A stretch of DNA of 64,000 nucleotides from Rhodotorula mucilaginosa (Eukaryota; Basidiomycota; Microbotryomycetes; Sporidiobolales; Sporidiobolaceae). The translations under genes and the position numbers were made by a program. Below, in pieces: positions 13,801 through 25,035 of the stretch (its first letter is position 1; every line of letters begins with the position of its first letter). Below the pieces are notes generated by a model that was given only the letters and a program-made list of their open reading frames with translations, ran no database searches and was not told where the DNA came from. Location: positions 186,001-250,000 of the forward strand of contig CP137870.1 of NCBI GenBank assembly GCA_034406715.1, given 5' to 3'.

Positions 13801-14862
13801 CCCCGCCTGTCGTGGTCCGGACCTGTGCTTCGCGACCGGCAGGTTGACGTTCGCGGCGGCGTAGAAGGCGACTCCTCCGCCGTTCCCGACTACGTACGGG
13901 CTGCCCTGGAACCGCCAGTCGCGGTCCGCATCTCCGACCAGGAAAACCGCCTTCGGGTCCCTATAAGACGCCAGCATCGCGTGCTGTCCGGGGGTGAAAA
14001 ATGATGTGAGAATTCTTGACGCAGACTTGAAATCCTGGCGCGATGAACGCACGGTGCAAAAGGCCGGCTCGAGAGTAAGGGGACGTGGCGGCACATCGAG
14101 TCCGGGCTCTTCGCCTCCCCAGCCTTTCTCGGCGCCGAGGACCTGGTGATCGTCGAAGGTGAGCGAAATTACGACCGTCTTGGTCTTGAAGTACGCCTTT
14201 GCGATTGCGCAGATCCGGTCGATCGCGCGCCGCCGGACGGGCTGGTCGAGTCCGTACTTGTGCGCGAGCCGTAACCGCTCTTCCTCGAACGGTCCTGGCG
14301 GCGCCGGAAAGTGACCCTTTTTCCGGTAAAAGTCGAGCAGAGTCGCGGCGGTGATGGCGCTCATCGAGGGCAGAGAAGACGTTGACGTGCGGGTGGTGGA
14401 GGAGCAAGACCGGACCGACGACCTCGACGGCGATTCGGACAGGCCCGGCGACGCGACGAGCGGGTCATCGGGTGCGCGACCTTCGAGTATGGCGCGGATA
14501 CTGGATGGCGGCGCTGGTGCACGGTCGCTCGGACCGGCAGTCCCGACCCTGTACCGCTCGAGCCAGTCGACGAACGACTCTTCCTCGTCCTGTGCCGCCG
14601 CTTCTTCCTCCGCCTCGTCTCCGTCACTCTCCCGACCGTTCTTTCCGCCATCTGTAGACCTCCCGTTCGTATCCGGTTCAATCAGAACGGCGGCAGAGTG
14701 CGAAATCGGAGCGGCTCGTTGGTGCGGCAATTCGCTGCTGCTGTCGGCGATCTCTCGACTGTGCCCTGCTCCGTTCGACATCCGCTGGACTGGCGGCGGC
14801 GAATAGTCACCGTTGCTGGTAGCAGTGGTGGATTCCCGCCGCCTCGTTGGCTCGTCGGCCAT
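10828..14862 (-). CDS. hybrid histidine kinase (GAF-HisKA-HATPase-REC)
   Basis: Cytosolic two-component sensor; fungal hybrids of this kind pass phosphate through a Ypd1-type carrier. Seven exons (14862-13117, 13022-12876, 12801-12263, 12188-11946, 11880-11855, 11789-11218, 11157-10828) give 1,200 residues. The first 180 residues are acidic and low in complexity. A GAF-like domain (about 200-680, with an insert) contains WRFQGSPYVVGNGGGVAFYA and PVLDNDGTPILLIIL. The HisKA H-box is VGHVSHELRTPLHG. ATPase boxes are NVVGNSLKFT, DTGIGM and SGAGLGLS. The receiver has AEDN, the phospho-acceptor in LADVQMP, and the lysine in WLVKGGKS, so all key residues are present. No PAS domain, HAMP domain or transmembrane segment was seen. 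A 26-base exon encodes the G2 box. The start is the first in-frame ATG (MADEPTRRR). Confidence 0.9.
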
Positions 14863-15302
14863 GCGAACTGGCGGCGATCCTTTCGCTGACCGAAAAAAAG
14901 TTGGTCTGACACGAGCGAACGAGAGCGGAGGCTGGTCGAGTCGTGATGATGGACAGGTAGACGGACTATATACGGGCCTGTCGACTTGGGCCTCTCTAGC
15001 GCAGCATGTGTATGTGCGTATGTGACTGTTCGATCCCACCCCTGTAAACAGGAACCCGCGACCGCGTCAGCTGGGCCTCGCCTCGAGCTCCAGACCGATG
15101 GTTCTCCCGAAGCTGGGCGGTCCGCGAACTTCGCGGTGTTGAGATGAGACTTGCTTCGGTCACGTGCGGTGAAGTTGGGACGCCATCGTGTTTTGCGCTT
15201 TCACGCGCCGTCGCGTCGCCTGTCAGGCGCCTCTTCCCCTCGTCACGCGATATTGCTCTCCGCTTCCACACGGGCAGGCTTGCAGGTATCGCTCCGTACG
15301 GC
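14863..15302. other. divergent intergenic region, kinase and sirtuin
   Basis: Shared upstream region of the histidine kinase (-) and sirtuin (+) genes. An in-frame ATG at 15144 could extend the sirtuin by 53 basic residues; otherwise I see no gene, repeat or clear promoter motif. Confidence 0.5.
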
Positions 15303-17318
15303 ATGCTCACTGTGCAGCCCGAATCTGGCGGGTCCAGAACCGGCACCGAAACCGCTGCCCAGCGCAAGCTGCTCGACTCGCTCGCCGAATCGTTCGCTCG
15401 CTCAAAGCGCGCCGTCGTCCTCGTCGGCGCAGGCATCAGCACCAATGCAGGCATTCCGGTGAGTAGGACCGCGATTTATGTGCCAGATGTGTGCGCGTTT
15501 CCTGATATCCGTGCGACTTTGCCCTGCAGGACTTCCGCTCGGCCGGAACAGGTCTTTACGCTCGCTCAGCCGCATCCACAACCGCCTCGTCTTCGCGCGC
15601 CAAGAGCCTCAAGGGAGCCGACATGTTCAACGCAGCCGTGTACGCGTCGCCCGAGACCGCGAGCGAGCACCTGCGCTTCCTCGCCGACTTCAAAAACTCG
15701 CTGGACGTGATCGTCGACAAATGCAATGCCGCGCAGCGCCCGGCGACCGACACGCACGATTTTATGCGACTCCTCAAGAAGCGCAACAAGCTCCTTCGCG
15801 TCTACACGCAGAACATTGACGGCCTCGAAGGGATCGAGACGGGCTTGAACCGGGTTCCTCTCGGCGGGACGACCCCGGTCGACGTGGACTCGGACTTGGA
15901 CAAGGCGGGACCGTCTTCGGCGGTCAAAGGCAAGGGAAAAGCCCGCGCAAAAGTCGACGGCGACTATGTGCAACTGCACGGCACGCTCCGGACCGTCCGC
16001 TGCACGTCGTGCGCGTTCGTCCGCAACTGGAACGAGGACGATCACGAGGCTTTTGCGGATGGCAGCGTTGGGTCTTGTCCCGCGTGCGAACGAAAAGGTC
16101 AGCTCTCGTCCATCAACCGTCAAGTTCAATGCGACTGACTCTTGTTCCGACCCACGCAGCTTCGATTCGCTCCGCGCGCGGCCAGCGCTCTCTCTCTTCG
16201 CTCGGCAAGGCCTTCCTCCGACCCGCCATCACCCTCTATGACGAATCCCCTCCTGGTTCTTCCGCCTTCGAGATCGGCGACCTCGCCCTCGCCGACGCTG
16301 ACCCAAAACGCGGCGCCGACCTCATGCTGGTCATGGGCACGAGTTTGCGGATCCCGGGCTTCAAGGCGCTTGTGAAACAGTTCGCCAAGACGGTCAAAGC
16401 TCGTGGGGGAAGCTGCATACTGGTCAACCGCGACGAGATGACTTCCAAGTCAGAATGGAAGACCGTCTTTGACTACGAGGGTGAGCTCGTCTTGTACCCA
16501 TGCCAGCAAGTGTTCCTGCTGACGAGGGAACTTACGCAGTCGTGATGGACTCGGATGCGTTTGTTCGGCGCATGCTCGACGGCTGGAAGCGCACCCGCCC
16601 GCGAGACTGGTCTGGTCAGCAAAAGACCCTCGGCGAGATGTTTTCTACGCAGAAGAAAATCAAGTACGGAGACGGTGAGCACAAATCCCGACTCTGGTCC
16701 AGTGTGCGTCGGTGAATCTGACCCGTGTCCCTTCGTGCAGGTCAAAAATCGACACCAAAGAAGCGCGAGCCGCTCGCCGAGCTTTCGACCAATGTGGCGC
16801 CCCCTCGCTCGTTGCACAACTCGCAGCTGACGACGCCGCCTCGGTCTACGCGCAAGCGCACACGGACTGCGTCCTTCGTCGCCTCAGACGACGACGACAG
16901 CGACGGCGACGGCGGCGAAGTTTACGCGGCAAGTCGCGACTCCCCGCGGCGCAAATCCTCGGCGACGTCAACTCCCTCGAGGCGCTCTCCTCGCGCTCCG
17001 ATCTCGCCGCAGTCTCTCGCAAAAGACATTGGGTCACGTCCGCTCCCGCCTCTCCCTTCGGCCGTATCTCCCGGTCGCAATACCCTTAACTCGAGAAAGA
17101 CGCGCGACTTCACGGACGACCTCATGCTCGGAATTCCCTACATCAACATACCTAAACCTCGCGCTCTTCATCCAGCACAAGTCTCAAAGCCGAACACCCG
17201 AGCCGCCGTCAGCGCCGCCGCAGGCCTCTCTCGCCCCTTCAAAATCCCGCGCATGAGTCGTGATGCGACGCCAACTCCCGCCGTGCAGTCCGCTCCTCCG
17301 GCGTGGCATGTGGAGTAG
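15303..17318 (+). CDS. NAD-dependent deacetylase, Hst3/Hst4-like sirtuin
   Basis: Sir2-family enzyme that removes acetyl groups using NAD. Fungal Hst3/Hst4 members act on histone H3 K56 in the nucleus. Exons 15303-15458, 15530-16097, 16160-16480, 16540-16674 and 16741-17318 give 585 residues. Motifs in order are VVLVGAGISTNAGIP + DFRSAGTGLY, the NAD-site YTQNIDGLEG, catalytic QLHGTLR, a zinc site CTSC plus CPAC, LRPAITLYDE, LVMGTSLRIPG and CILVNRDE. The KGADMFNAAVY segment and a VMDSDAFVRRML motif after the core are what point to Hst3/4 over Sir2. The last 200 residues are Ser/Pro-rich with basic patches. An ATG at 15144 would add 53 residues; I chose 15303 because conserved sequence begins only after it. 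The stop lies 119 bases from the facing coilin stop. Confidence 0.9.
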
Positions 17319-17437
17319 CAGCAGGGCCTCGTTATTTTGCATATGCTTAAAATCCCCGTGACTCGTATAACTACTTGCCGTGCCTTTAGAGTTCGGCGAG
17401 TTGCGAGACGAAGCTGGTTCGAGCATTTCAGGACAGC

Positions 17438-19635
17438 TCAGATCGCCCATGACCGTACGTCCTGACTATCCCAGTCGCCCTCCCAGATCGTCGGATCCGC
17501 TTCGGCCTGTTCCTCCACCAAATCCTGCCCAAATTTGGGCTTCGCCTTCCGTTCTCCGTAGAAATCGTCGTCCTCTTCCTCGTCGGCCATCTGTTCCTCG
17601 AGCGCAGTCCCGGCAGCAGTGTCGAGCGACTCGAGACACGTCGCGTCGAGCTCGATACGCAGGCTGTGCGACGCCGATGGCGCGAGCAGTCGGCCATATT
17701 TGAGCGAGACGGACGGCATGAAAGTTGTCGTATCCAGCTCGAGCACCTGTAGCTGAACGTCAGAGAAATCCTCCAGCGCGGTGGAAGGAGAATACGCTCA
17801 CCTTGGTGGCCACGAAATCGCCGGGTGCAGCATCAGAAGCGAGGACGCGAGGGAAGCTGTCCCACCGAGCCTCCACGCTGGAGGCACTGAGCTTCTCGGC
17901 CGCTGGCGTACGCCCGTGTGGCTTATCGGCCGCCGAGGTGCTTCCGTATGGCTGATGTGTCGGAGTAGTCGAAGTAGTTTCCGAAGCCGCAGTTGTCTGG
18001 GCGTGCGCACTTGTGCCGGGGACTCTCAGGCCGACTCCGGGCTGCCAGTGTTTATCCTCGACGTTGACCTTGGTGACGAAGACGTGAGGCGGTAGGTCGG
18101 AGCGTTTACTCGGAACTGTGAAGGACGGAGGGCGCTTTTCACCCTTCGAGATCGGCGTAACAGATGCCGGTGCCGTATCAGAAAAGGGTGCGGCTCGGGT
18201 CGGCTGGTCACCAGCGTCATCAGGATACGTCACATTCGGCGATTTCGGTCGGTACTCTGGACTTTGGTCGCCGCGCGTGCCCGCGAAGTAGGCTCGGCTG
18301 TCGGCTGCAGCGGGCTGGGGGGCGGTGAAGAAGCCTGACGTCTGCGAGTTGTTTGGCTTGCGACCTCCGCCGGCGCCAATGAAGGAGCGTCCCGGTTCGC
18401 CGCCAGTCGCGAGCGGTGTCCTTGGTCGAGGCGGAGTTTCCTGGTCGCGCGGCTGCATCGCCTTCGATTTGGAGGAAGTCGTGTCGAAACCGCTGTACGG
18501 ATCGCGGGCACTGCCTGCGGTCTTGGGCGCCGGCACCTGCGCCACCAGTCTTTGTTCCGCAGACGTCACGGTTTTATCGGCATGAGCCGCATCGGTCGCT
18601 GCACGGTCCGAGACGACCGCCGTGGAAGCCTGATCGCGTGCGCGCGCTTTGCGCAGAATCCGTTTCCGCAGGTTCCTCTTCTGCGTTCGCCTCTTTCCGG
18701 CGCCGGGTGGGACTGGATCCCTGTCATCGGTCGGAGGACGATTCGTACTGGGCGTTTCCGCTCCTTCAGAGTCGGAATCGGACTCGCTTGAAGACGAGCT
18801 CGATGAGGACGAGGATGATGCACTCGAGCTTGAAGACGCGGAGGAGGAAGACGATGATGACGACGAAGACGAGGAGGCGGAAGATGATTCTGACGACGAT
18901 ACGCGTGGTGTCGACGAGCCGGCTGGACCGAGGCTCGCAGGGATCGACGCCAGTGCGGGTCTGCTCGTCGACGTCGGCGAGACCTTCCGAGCCCGCTTCG
19001 CAAGCCGACCCGAGCCGTTCATCGCCGTTGGCGCGGAGCCATTGGCAACAGGTCGCTTTGATGACAGAGCAGGCGGAGGTCCGCTGGAGCTTGACCGTTC
19101 CGAGGACCGAGACGAAGTCGGAGACGATGGGAGCGCAACATGCGCGGCGGACCTCGCTGCGATTAGAGCGGCGCTTCCGGAGTGGATGCTGTCGTCATGC
19201 AGGAGAGTCAGCGTCCTGAACATCCTGCAAGGAAGCAATGCCGGTTGAAAGCGCACTCGAGGATGTCATTGACCTGTGAACGCGGAGGGCTCAGTCAGCA
19301 AGACAGGCACAATTCGCCGAGGCGCGTACAGCAAGCTCCACATACGGGATCTAGAACGGAGATCGGCGAGTCGGGCAGGAGCGCAAAGCCTGTGTCGACG
19401 AGTTATACGGATCAGCTTCTCCTGTGAAAGCGGTGCACCAGCAGCTCGACGCACCTTGAAGCTGAGCGGACAGGGTATGGCTACCCGAGATCAATCTTTG
19501 TACCTCCTGTAAGAGCCCTCGGACCGTCGGCGGTCCCTCCCGCGAGGTCGGCAGCGGCAGCCAGACCTTGATTTCGTCGAGCGGAGGATGCGTGATGACC
19601 CGGATCCTTGCTGGCGGCTGCGGCGTTGCAGACAT
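17438..19635 (-). CDS. coilin-like protein
   Basis: Coilin organises Cajal bodies and snRNP assembly in the nucleus. The N-terminus (MSATPQPPARIRVITH) has the RIRV..DEIKVWLPL and TVRGLLQEV pattern of the coilin N-terminal fold, followed by GFALLPDSPISVL on a later exon. The centre is disordered, with a poly-Ser/acidic block and a basic run (KRRTQKRNLRKRILRKARAR). The C-terminus has the coilin Tudor-like signature: SFPRVLASDAAPGDFVATK joined across an intron (17747-17801) to VLELDTTTFMPSVSLKYGRL. The last exons, about 19250-17802 and 17746-17438, are firm. The small exons between about 19510 and 19250 are not fully resolved because the frame there needs one or two short introns I could not place. 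The gene starts 199 bases beyond the RPB2 stop. Confidence 0.72.
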
Positions 19636-19833
19636 CTCCGGCAGCTGCCAGGTGACTCGCAAAGAGCTCTTCAGCGTCTCTCGTCGTGTAGCAGGAGGTC
19701 GAAGCGAAGCGCAGAACCAGGCGAAGCACGCGCAACTTTCAGAACTCGCGGTCCGGATGCAATGCGACTATGTTTACAAGCAAGGCTGGGCGCTACCACT
19801 TTACAGCTCCCCGCGAAGGAGGAGAGCTCCTGC

Positions 19834-22800
19834 CTAGTGCACAGCGTTCTGCCTCGCCAGATTTTGTGCCGCCTTGTCTTCGAACCCGATGCTGCGCGGA
19901 CGGAAAGGATAGAACATCAGCGGTACTCTTCACCAGACAGAGGCTCGGAAGCAATCGCTTACCGACTCGCGATACCCATCGCTTGCAGCTCCTGCAAGAG
20001 AAGTCTGATGAGAGACAACAGGATTCGGGTTAGTGACACGCAGCAACTTCAATGAATGAACTGGGCACGTACTTGGCTGCGTAGGGGATATGCACTTGCG
20101 AGACTGAAAGCGGACGGTAAAGTGAGCATATCGTCGAAAGAGGGGAGGAGGCGGAGATCGCGACTTACTGGCCGTCTTGTTGCGGCAAGCCCGGCACTCG
20201 AAAGACTGCTTTTTCAGGTTGGCAATCGCGGTCAAGCCACAGCTGTAAACGTTCCGAGGTCAGCACTAGATCGTGGTTCACGGCACAAAGCGATCGGGAC
20301 CCACATGTCGCAAACGTGGATGCGGTAGCCGTCCGAAGCCTCGAACATGCGCTCCTTCAAGAAGCCCGCCACACCGTGCGCAAGCATGCAGCTGTTGATC
20401 GAATCGGGTCAGCACGCTCCGGGAAAGAACAATGCATCGCAACACTCACTCTCGCTCCATCTCTCCGAAACGCAAACCTCCGTCCCTCGAACGACCCTCC
20501 ACCGGCTGCCTCGTCAAGATCTGGACCGGACCTCGTGCACGGGCGTGGATCTTGTCGCCGACCATGTGCTTCAGTCGCTGGTAGTACGTTGGACCGAGGT
20601 AGACCTGCGCTTGCAGCTTGCGGCCGGTGTGGCCGTTGTACATGACCTCGAGACCGCGCGAGTGGTAGCCGTACTGCCGCAAGAGGTCGGAGATGGCCTC
20701 GACCGTGACTTCGGAGAACGGCGTCGCGTCACCCTCGTTACCGGTGATGGTGGAGAGTTTCGACAGCAGACATTCGACCAAGTGACCGATCGTCATGCGC
20801 GACGGAATGGCGTGCGGGTTGATGATCAAGTCGGGCGTGATGCCCTCGGCCGAAAACGGCATGTCCTCGTGACGGTACGTGATACCGATCGTTCCCTTCT
20901 GACCGTGTCGAGACGCAAACTTGTCGCCAATCTCGGGAATGCGGGTCGAACGCACGCGGATCTTGACAAACTTGAGGCCCTCCGAGTTGGTCGTCAGCAG
21001 GACCTGATCGACGAGACCGTTCTCGGTCGACTTGAGCGGAGTCGAGACGTCACGCTTGGTGTGCGTCTTGAGTCGCTGACCCATCTCTTCGGAATCGGTC
21101 GGGATCGGCGCCGTCTTGCCGATGATGATGTCCTCGCCGGAGACGCGCTCGCCGAGGCCGACGAGACCGTCGCCGTCCAGCTTCTCGTACGTGCCGTGCT
21201 TGAGGCGCAGCGTCGTGTCGCGCGTCGGTTTCTCGAACTCTTCGAGCTGGATTGTCCCACTCTTCTTCTCCTGGTCCATGTACGACCGGTAGTAGAGCGA
21301 GCGGAACAGACCGCGATCGATCGACGACTGGTTCATGATGACGGAATCTTCCTGGTTGTAGCCGGAGTAGCACAAGATGGCGACGACGGCGTTCTGCCCG
21401 GCGGGCAGTTCTCGGAAGTGGAGGTACTCCATCGAACGGGTCGTCGCGAGCGGTTTTTGAGGGTAGTAGAGAATGTTGGCCATCGTGTCCATCCGGACCT
21501 GGTAGTTGGTCAGGTAGACGCCCATCGCCTGCTTGCCCATGGCACTCTGGTACGTGTTTCGCGGCGACTGGTTGTGGTCGGGGAACGGAATGATGGACGC
21601 GCAGATGCCGAGGATCATGGCGGGGTGGATCTCGCAGTGCGTCCAGGTGTGCGTCGTCTTGGCGTTGGTCGTCTTGACCGTGGCGGACGAGTCGGCGTTG
21701 ACCGAGGCGTTGACCTCTCCCGTCTCGGCAAACTGCCGCGACATGTCGACGTCCTCCGGGGTCATGGCGATCATGGTCGTCTCCTCCTCCTCCGCATCCA
21801 GGTACTCGATGATGCCCTGGTCGATCAGGTCCGCCCACTTCATCTTGGGCGGGTCGTCTTCGCCCATCGGCTCGTCGTTGCCGAGCATGTCGATGTGCTC
21901 GCGGCGGAGAGCGAGCTGCTGGTCCTCGACGACGAAGAGCGGACGGCAGACGCGTCCGGCGTCGGTGAAGATCCGCAGTTCGCGCTCGCGGACGTCGCGC
22001 ACGATCGAGACTTCGGGCTGGATGTCGCCGCGACGCCGCAGACTCTTGACGGTCGAGACGAGCTGCGCCGGGTCACGGTGCACGCCCTGCCACACTCCGT
22101 TGACAAAGACCTTGGTCGCTTTGGCGATGTCGGCCGAGAACTCTTCCAAGTTCTCCATGCCCCACTCCTCCAAGAACTCGACGATGGGGGCCGAAGGCGA
22201 GCCGACCGAGATGTACGCCATGAGCGCGAGGTTCTTGACGAGACCACATGCCTGTCCTTCGGGCGTTTCGGCGGGACACACCATGCCCCAGTGCGTGTTG
22301 TGGAGCTGCCGCGGCTTGGCAATCTTGCCGTCTCGTCCGATCGGCGTGTTCGTCCGTCGCAGGTGAGAAAGAGTCGAGGCGAAAGTGTACCGGTTGAGAA
22401 CCTGCGAGACTCCGGCCTTGGCCGACATGGCCTTCTTCTGGTCTCCCCAGTTCCCGGTCGCGAGCGAGTACTTGAGTCCGTTCGTGATCGTCGTCGCCTT
22501 GACCGCCGTACTCAGGTTGAACGGCTTGCCGGTCTCGACGCACTGCAGGCAGACAAACAAGAAAGCGGTCAGCCCAGCTGGCCCCGAGGTCTTTTTTGTG
22601 AGGGGGGGCACACGGTCCAAGACTCGCCTTTTGCAGATGTCGGTACACGTCCTTGGTCAACTTGCGGAAGAGCATGCGGAACAAGGCGGCGAGCAGAGGA
22701 CCGGCGAGGTCGAGTCGCTTGGCGCCAAAGTGATCTCGGTCGTCGAGTTCGCGGCGCTCGAGCGCGGCCAAGAGCAAGCGGTGCACCATGTAGCCGAAGA

Positions 22801-24377
22801 AGAACGCCTTTTTCGTGTTCTGCCCAGGCGCCATCGAGACGTGCGGCAACATCTCCTTCTGCAGGATCTCTTGCGCGTAGTTGATACGGCGGTCGCGAGA
22901 GAGTGCGGCGACCGTACCTCGTCGTCCGATGAAATCGAGTGCGACCTGTCAGGAGGTGAAGCCGAGCCCGAGCGTGGTGAGAGAGGAGGGTTTGGGGAGT
23001 GTTCAGCGCCAGCTGCCTCATGATCAGCACGCCCTCGCATCTCTAGGCTTACATCGCGATTCTGGATCGGGAATGCGTCCTCCAGACAGGGCTTCATCAT
23101 CTCAAAGAGCTCCGAGTCGTTGCGGTCGTAGCAGATGTGGTCGAGGATGTCCTTGTCGGGGATGATGTCGAGAGCGCGGAAGACGACGACGATCGGGATA
23201 TCCTGCCGGATGTAAGGGATGGTCGAGCGGATTGTTTGCCCGGACTGTACGTGGGGTTCGCGAGTCAGCGGGAAGGGGGGCGGGAGGTCCGAGGCTTGCA
23301 ACGCCGGCGACTCACCTGCCGCTCTGTCCGTCGCATCATCTTGACCTGCAGCGACGAGATGGTCTTGCCACCCTTTTCGACGGCTGATCGGATCTCGGCG
23401 AGATACGAGATCGGAGATGGTTGCGCCTTGGCAAAGACGTAGACACGGTTGGTCGCCATCCGCTCTTGGGCGATCAGGACCTTTTCCGAGCCGTTGATGA
23501 CAAAGTAGCCGCCCTGCACCCGCGGCGTTCTCCGTCAGTCACCGGAACGACCAAACGTCGCAAAGCCAGTTGCCAGTTGGAGACGCACCTTGTCGAACGG
23601 ACATTCGTTCAGCTCGAGCTTGTCCTTGTCCTCGAGTCCGTTCAAGATACAGAACGAACTCTGGAGCATGATCGGCACCTGTTCGTCGTATCGATCGCAC
23701 AGATGCGCGTTGGGAGTCAGCTTTTGACCGGCCGGGAGTTTGCGCGCACAAAGGCAGCGTACCTTTCCAATGTAGATCTTTTCCTCCTCGCCGGTGTCGT
23801 CGTCGTCGCGCTCCTCGGTCCAGGCCATCTCTCCCGTTTCGGGATCGGGTTCGTCCGACTCTTGTACGAGTACGCGCTTCTTGATGTCGATGTAGAGCGG
23901 GGCCGAGTAGGTCAAGTTTCGGAGGCGGGCCTCGTTCGGGAACATGGGGGCGACGGTGCCGTCTGCCTCGGTCTGGGTCGGGCGCGAGAGGTAGATCTGG
24001 TTAAAATTGAGCTCGTAGCGCTTGGTCTGGTCGCCGGCGCGGCCCGAGTGCTGCATGTTTTGGTCGAGGATGAGGCTGCTGCTCTCGTCGACGAGTTCCT
24101 GCATCGTGTTGTTGACAAACTCGTTGAACGAGTCGATCTGCTGAGACACGAGCGTTTTGTCTTCAAAGTAGGCGGCAATGACGGCCCAGCAGTCTTCCTG
24201 CGTGATGGTGTCGTCGAAGCCCATGGCGGCGTCTCCTGCCTGGTTCGGGTCGAGTCCTGCGTCGTAGCCGGCCGCGCTCGTGCCATCGTCTGCGCCGTAC
24301 CCGCCGCTGGCACCGTACGGATCCTGGGTCGAGTACTGGGACTGACTGCCATAGCCGTAGTCGAAAGAAGCGGACAT
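19834..24377 (-). CDS. RPB2: RNA polymerase II second-largest subunit
   Basis: Catalytic core subunit of RNA polymerase II. Eleven exons (24377-23763, 23678-23589, 23513-23316, 23244-23053, 22945-22628, 22542-20450, 20391-20305, 20242-20169, 20103-20073, 20004-19963, 19891-19834) give 1,265 residues, close to other Rpb2 proteins. Marks include [103 protein letters not shown] and the C-terminal zinc site CDIC...CRAC. The N-terminus is Tyr/Gly/Gln-rich. The intron at 22627-22543 has a GC donor (GCGAGT). The intron at 23762-23679 is 84 bases and stop-free, so naive callers would retain it; family alignment shows it must be removed. Confidence 0.97.
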
Positions 24378-25035
24378 GGTGGTGGTGGCGGAGGGGTGGA
24401 GGGCGCGCGAGTTCGGGCGACGGCGGGGCGGGGGGGGAGGCAGCGATTGACCGACTGGGAGTAGGGCGTACGCTACAGCTGTACTCCTGCGTGCGTGCGT
24501 CTCACTGAGTGTGTTTAGTCACGCGCAAGGGAGGGCGGCGGTGCAGTCGGTCCTGTTCGCTCCTGCTGGTGGCACGACGCGGGATTCGACAGAGTCCACG
24601 GACGAGGAGCTCTCCTAGTCTATACACGCAGTTCGCTGTGCGTGCTGGTCGGCGTCGAGACGAGTTTGTTCGCACGCGAGAGGGTGGAGCGAGCGAGAGT
24701 CGACGACGGCGGAGAGGAGACGCGCACGCCGATTCGAGTCGCTTGAGCACACGGGCTGCTGCTGGACGACTTGGCCCAAGGAACCGGCAGCGAGTGCCTC
24801 GCGTATAGCCACTCGTAAAGGCGAGACGGCGGTCAAAGGGCGCGCCTTCCGTAAGCCACAAATGCATTACAAAGCCATTTGTATTCCCAGGCTAATCGCG
24901 TGGTTCACGCACCTCCCCTCAGTCACTTCTGCCCCACGACTCGGCCGCGACAAAGCGATGCCCGAACGCGTTGCTCTCTCGCACTGCTGCAAAACTCGAA
25001 CACAGAGTCAGGCAGCGCTACACACGAACACAAGC
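24378..25035. other. divergent intergenic region, RPB2 and Zn2Cys6 factor
   Basis: A 658-base shared upstream region with no gene seen. A G-rich run lies at about 24424-24440. An in-frame ATG at 24958 could lengthen the downstream factor by 26 residues. Confidence 0.5.

Noticed and set aside
20347-22884. 845-codon open frame on the plus strand
   Set aside because: It is antisense to RPB2. High GC and biased codon use leave stop-free mirror frames; composition (Arg/Val/Asp-rich without motifs) is that of a shadow.
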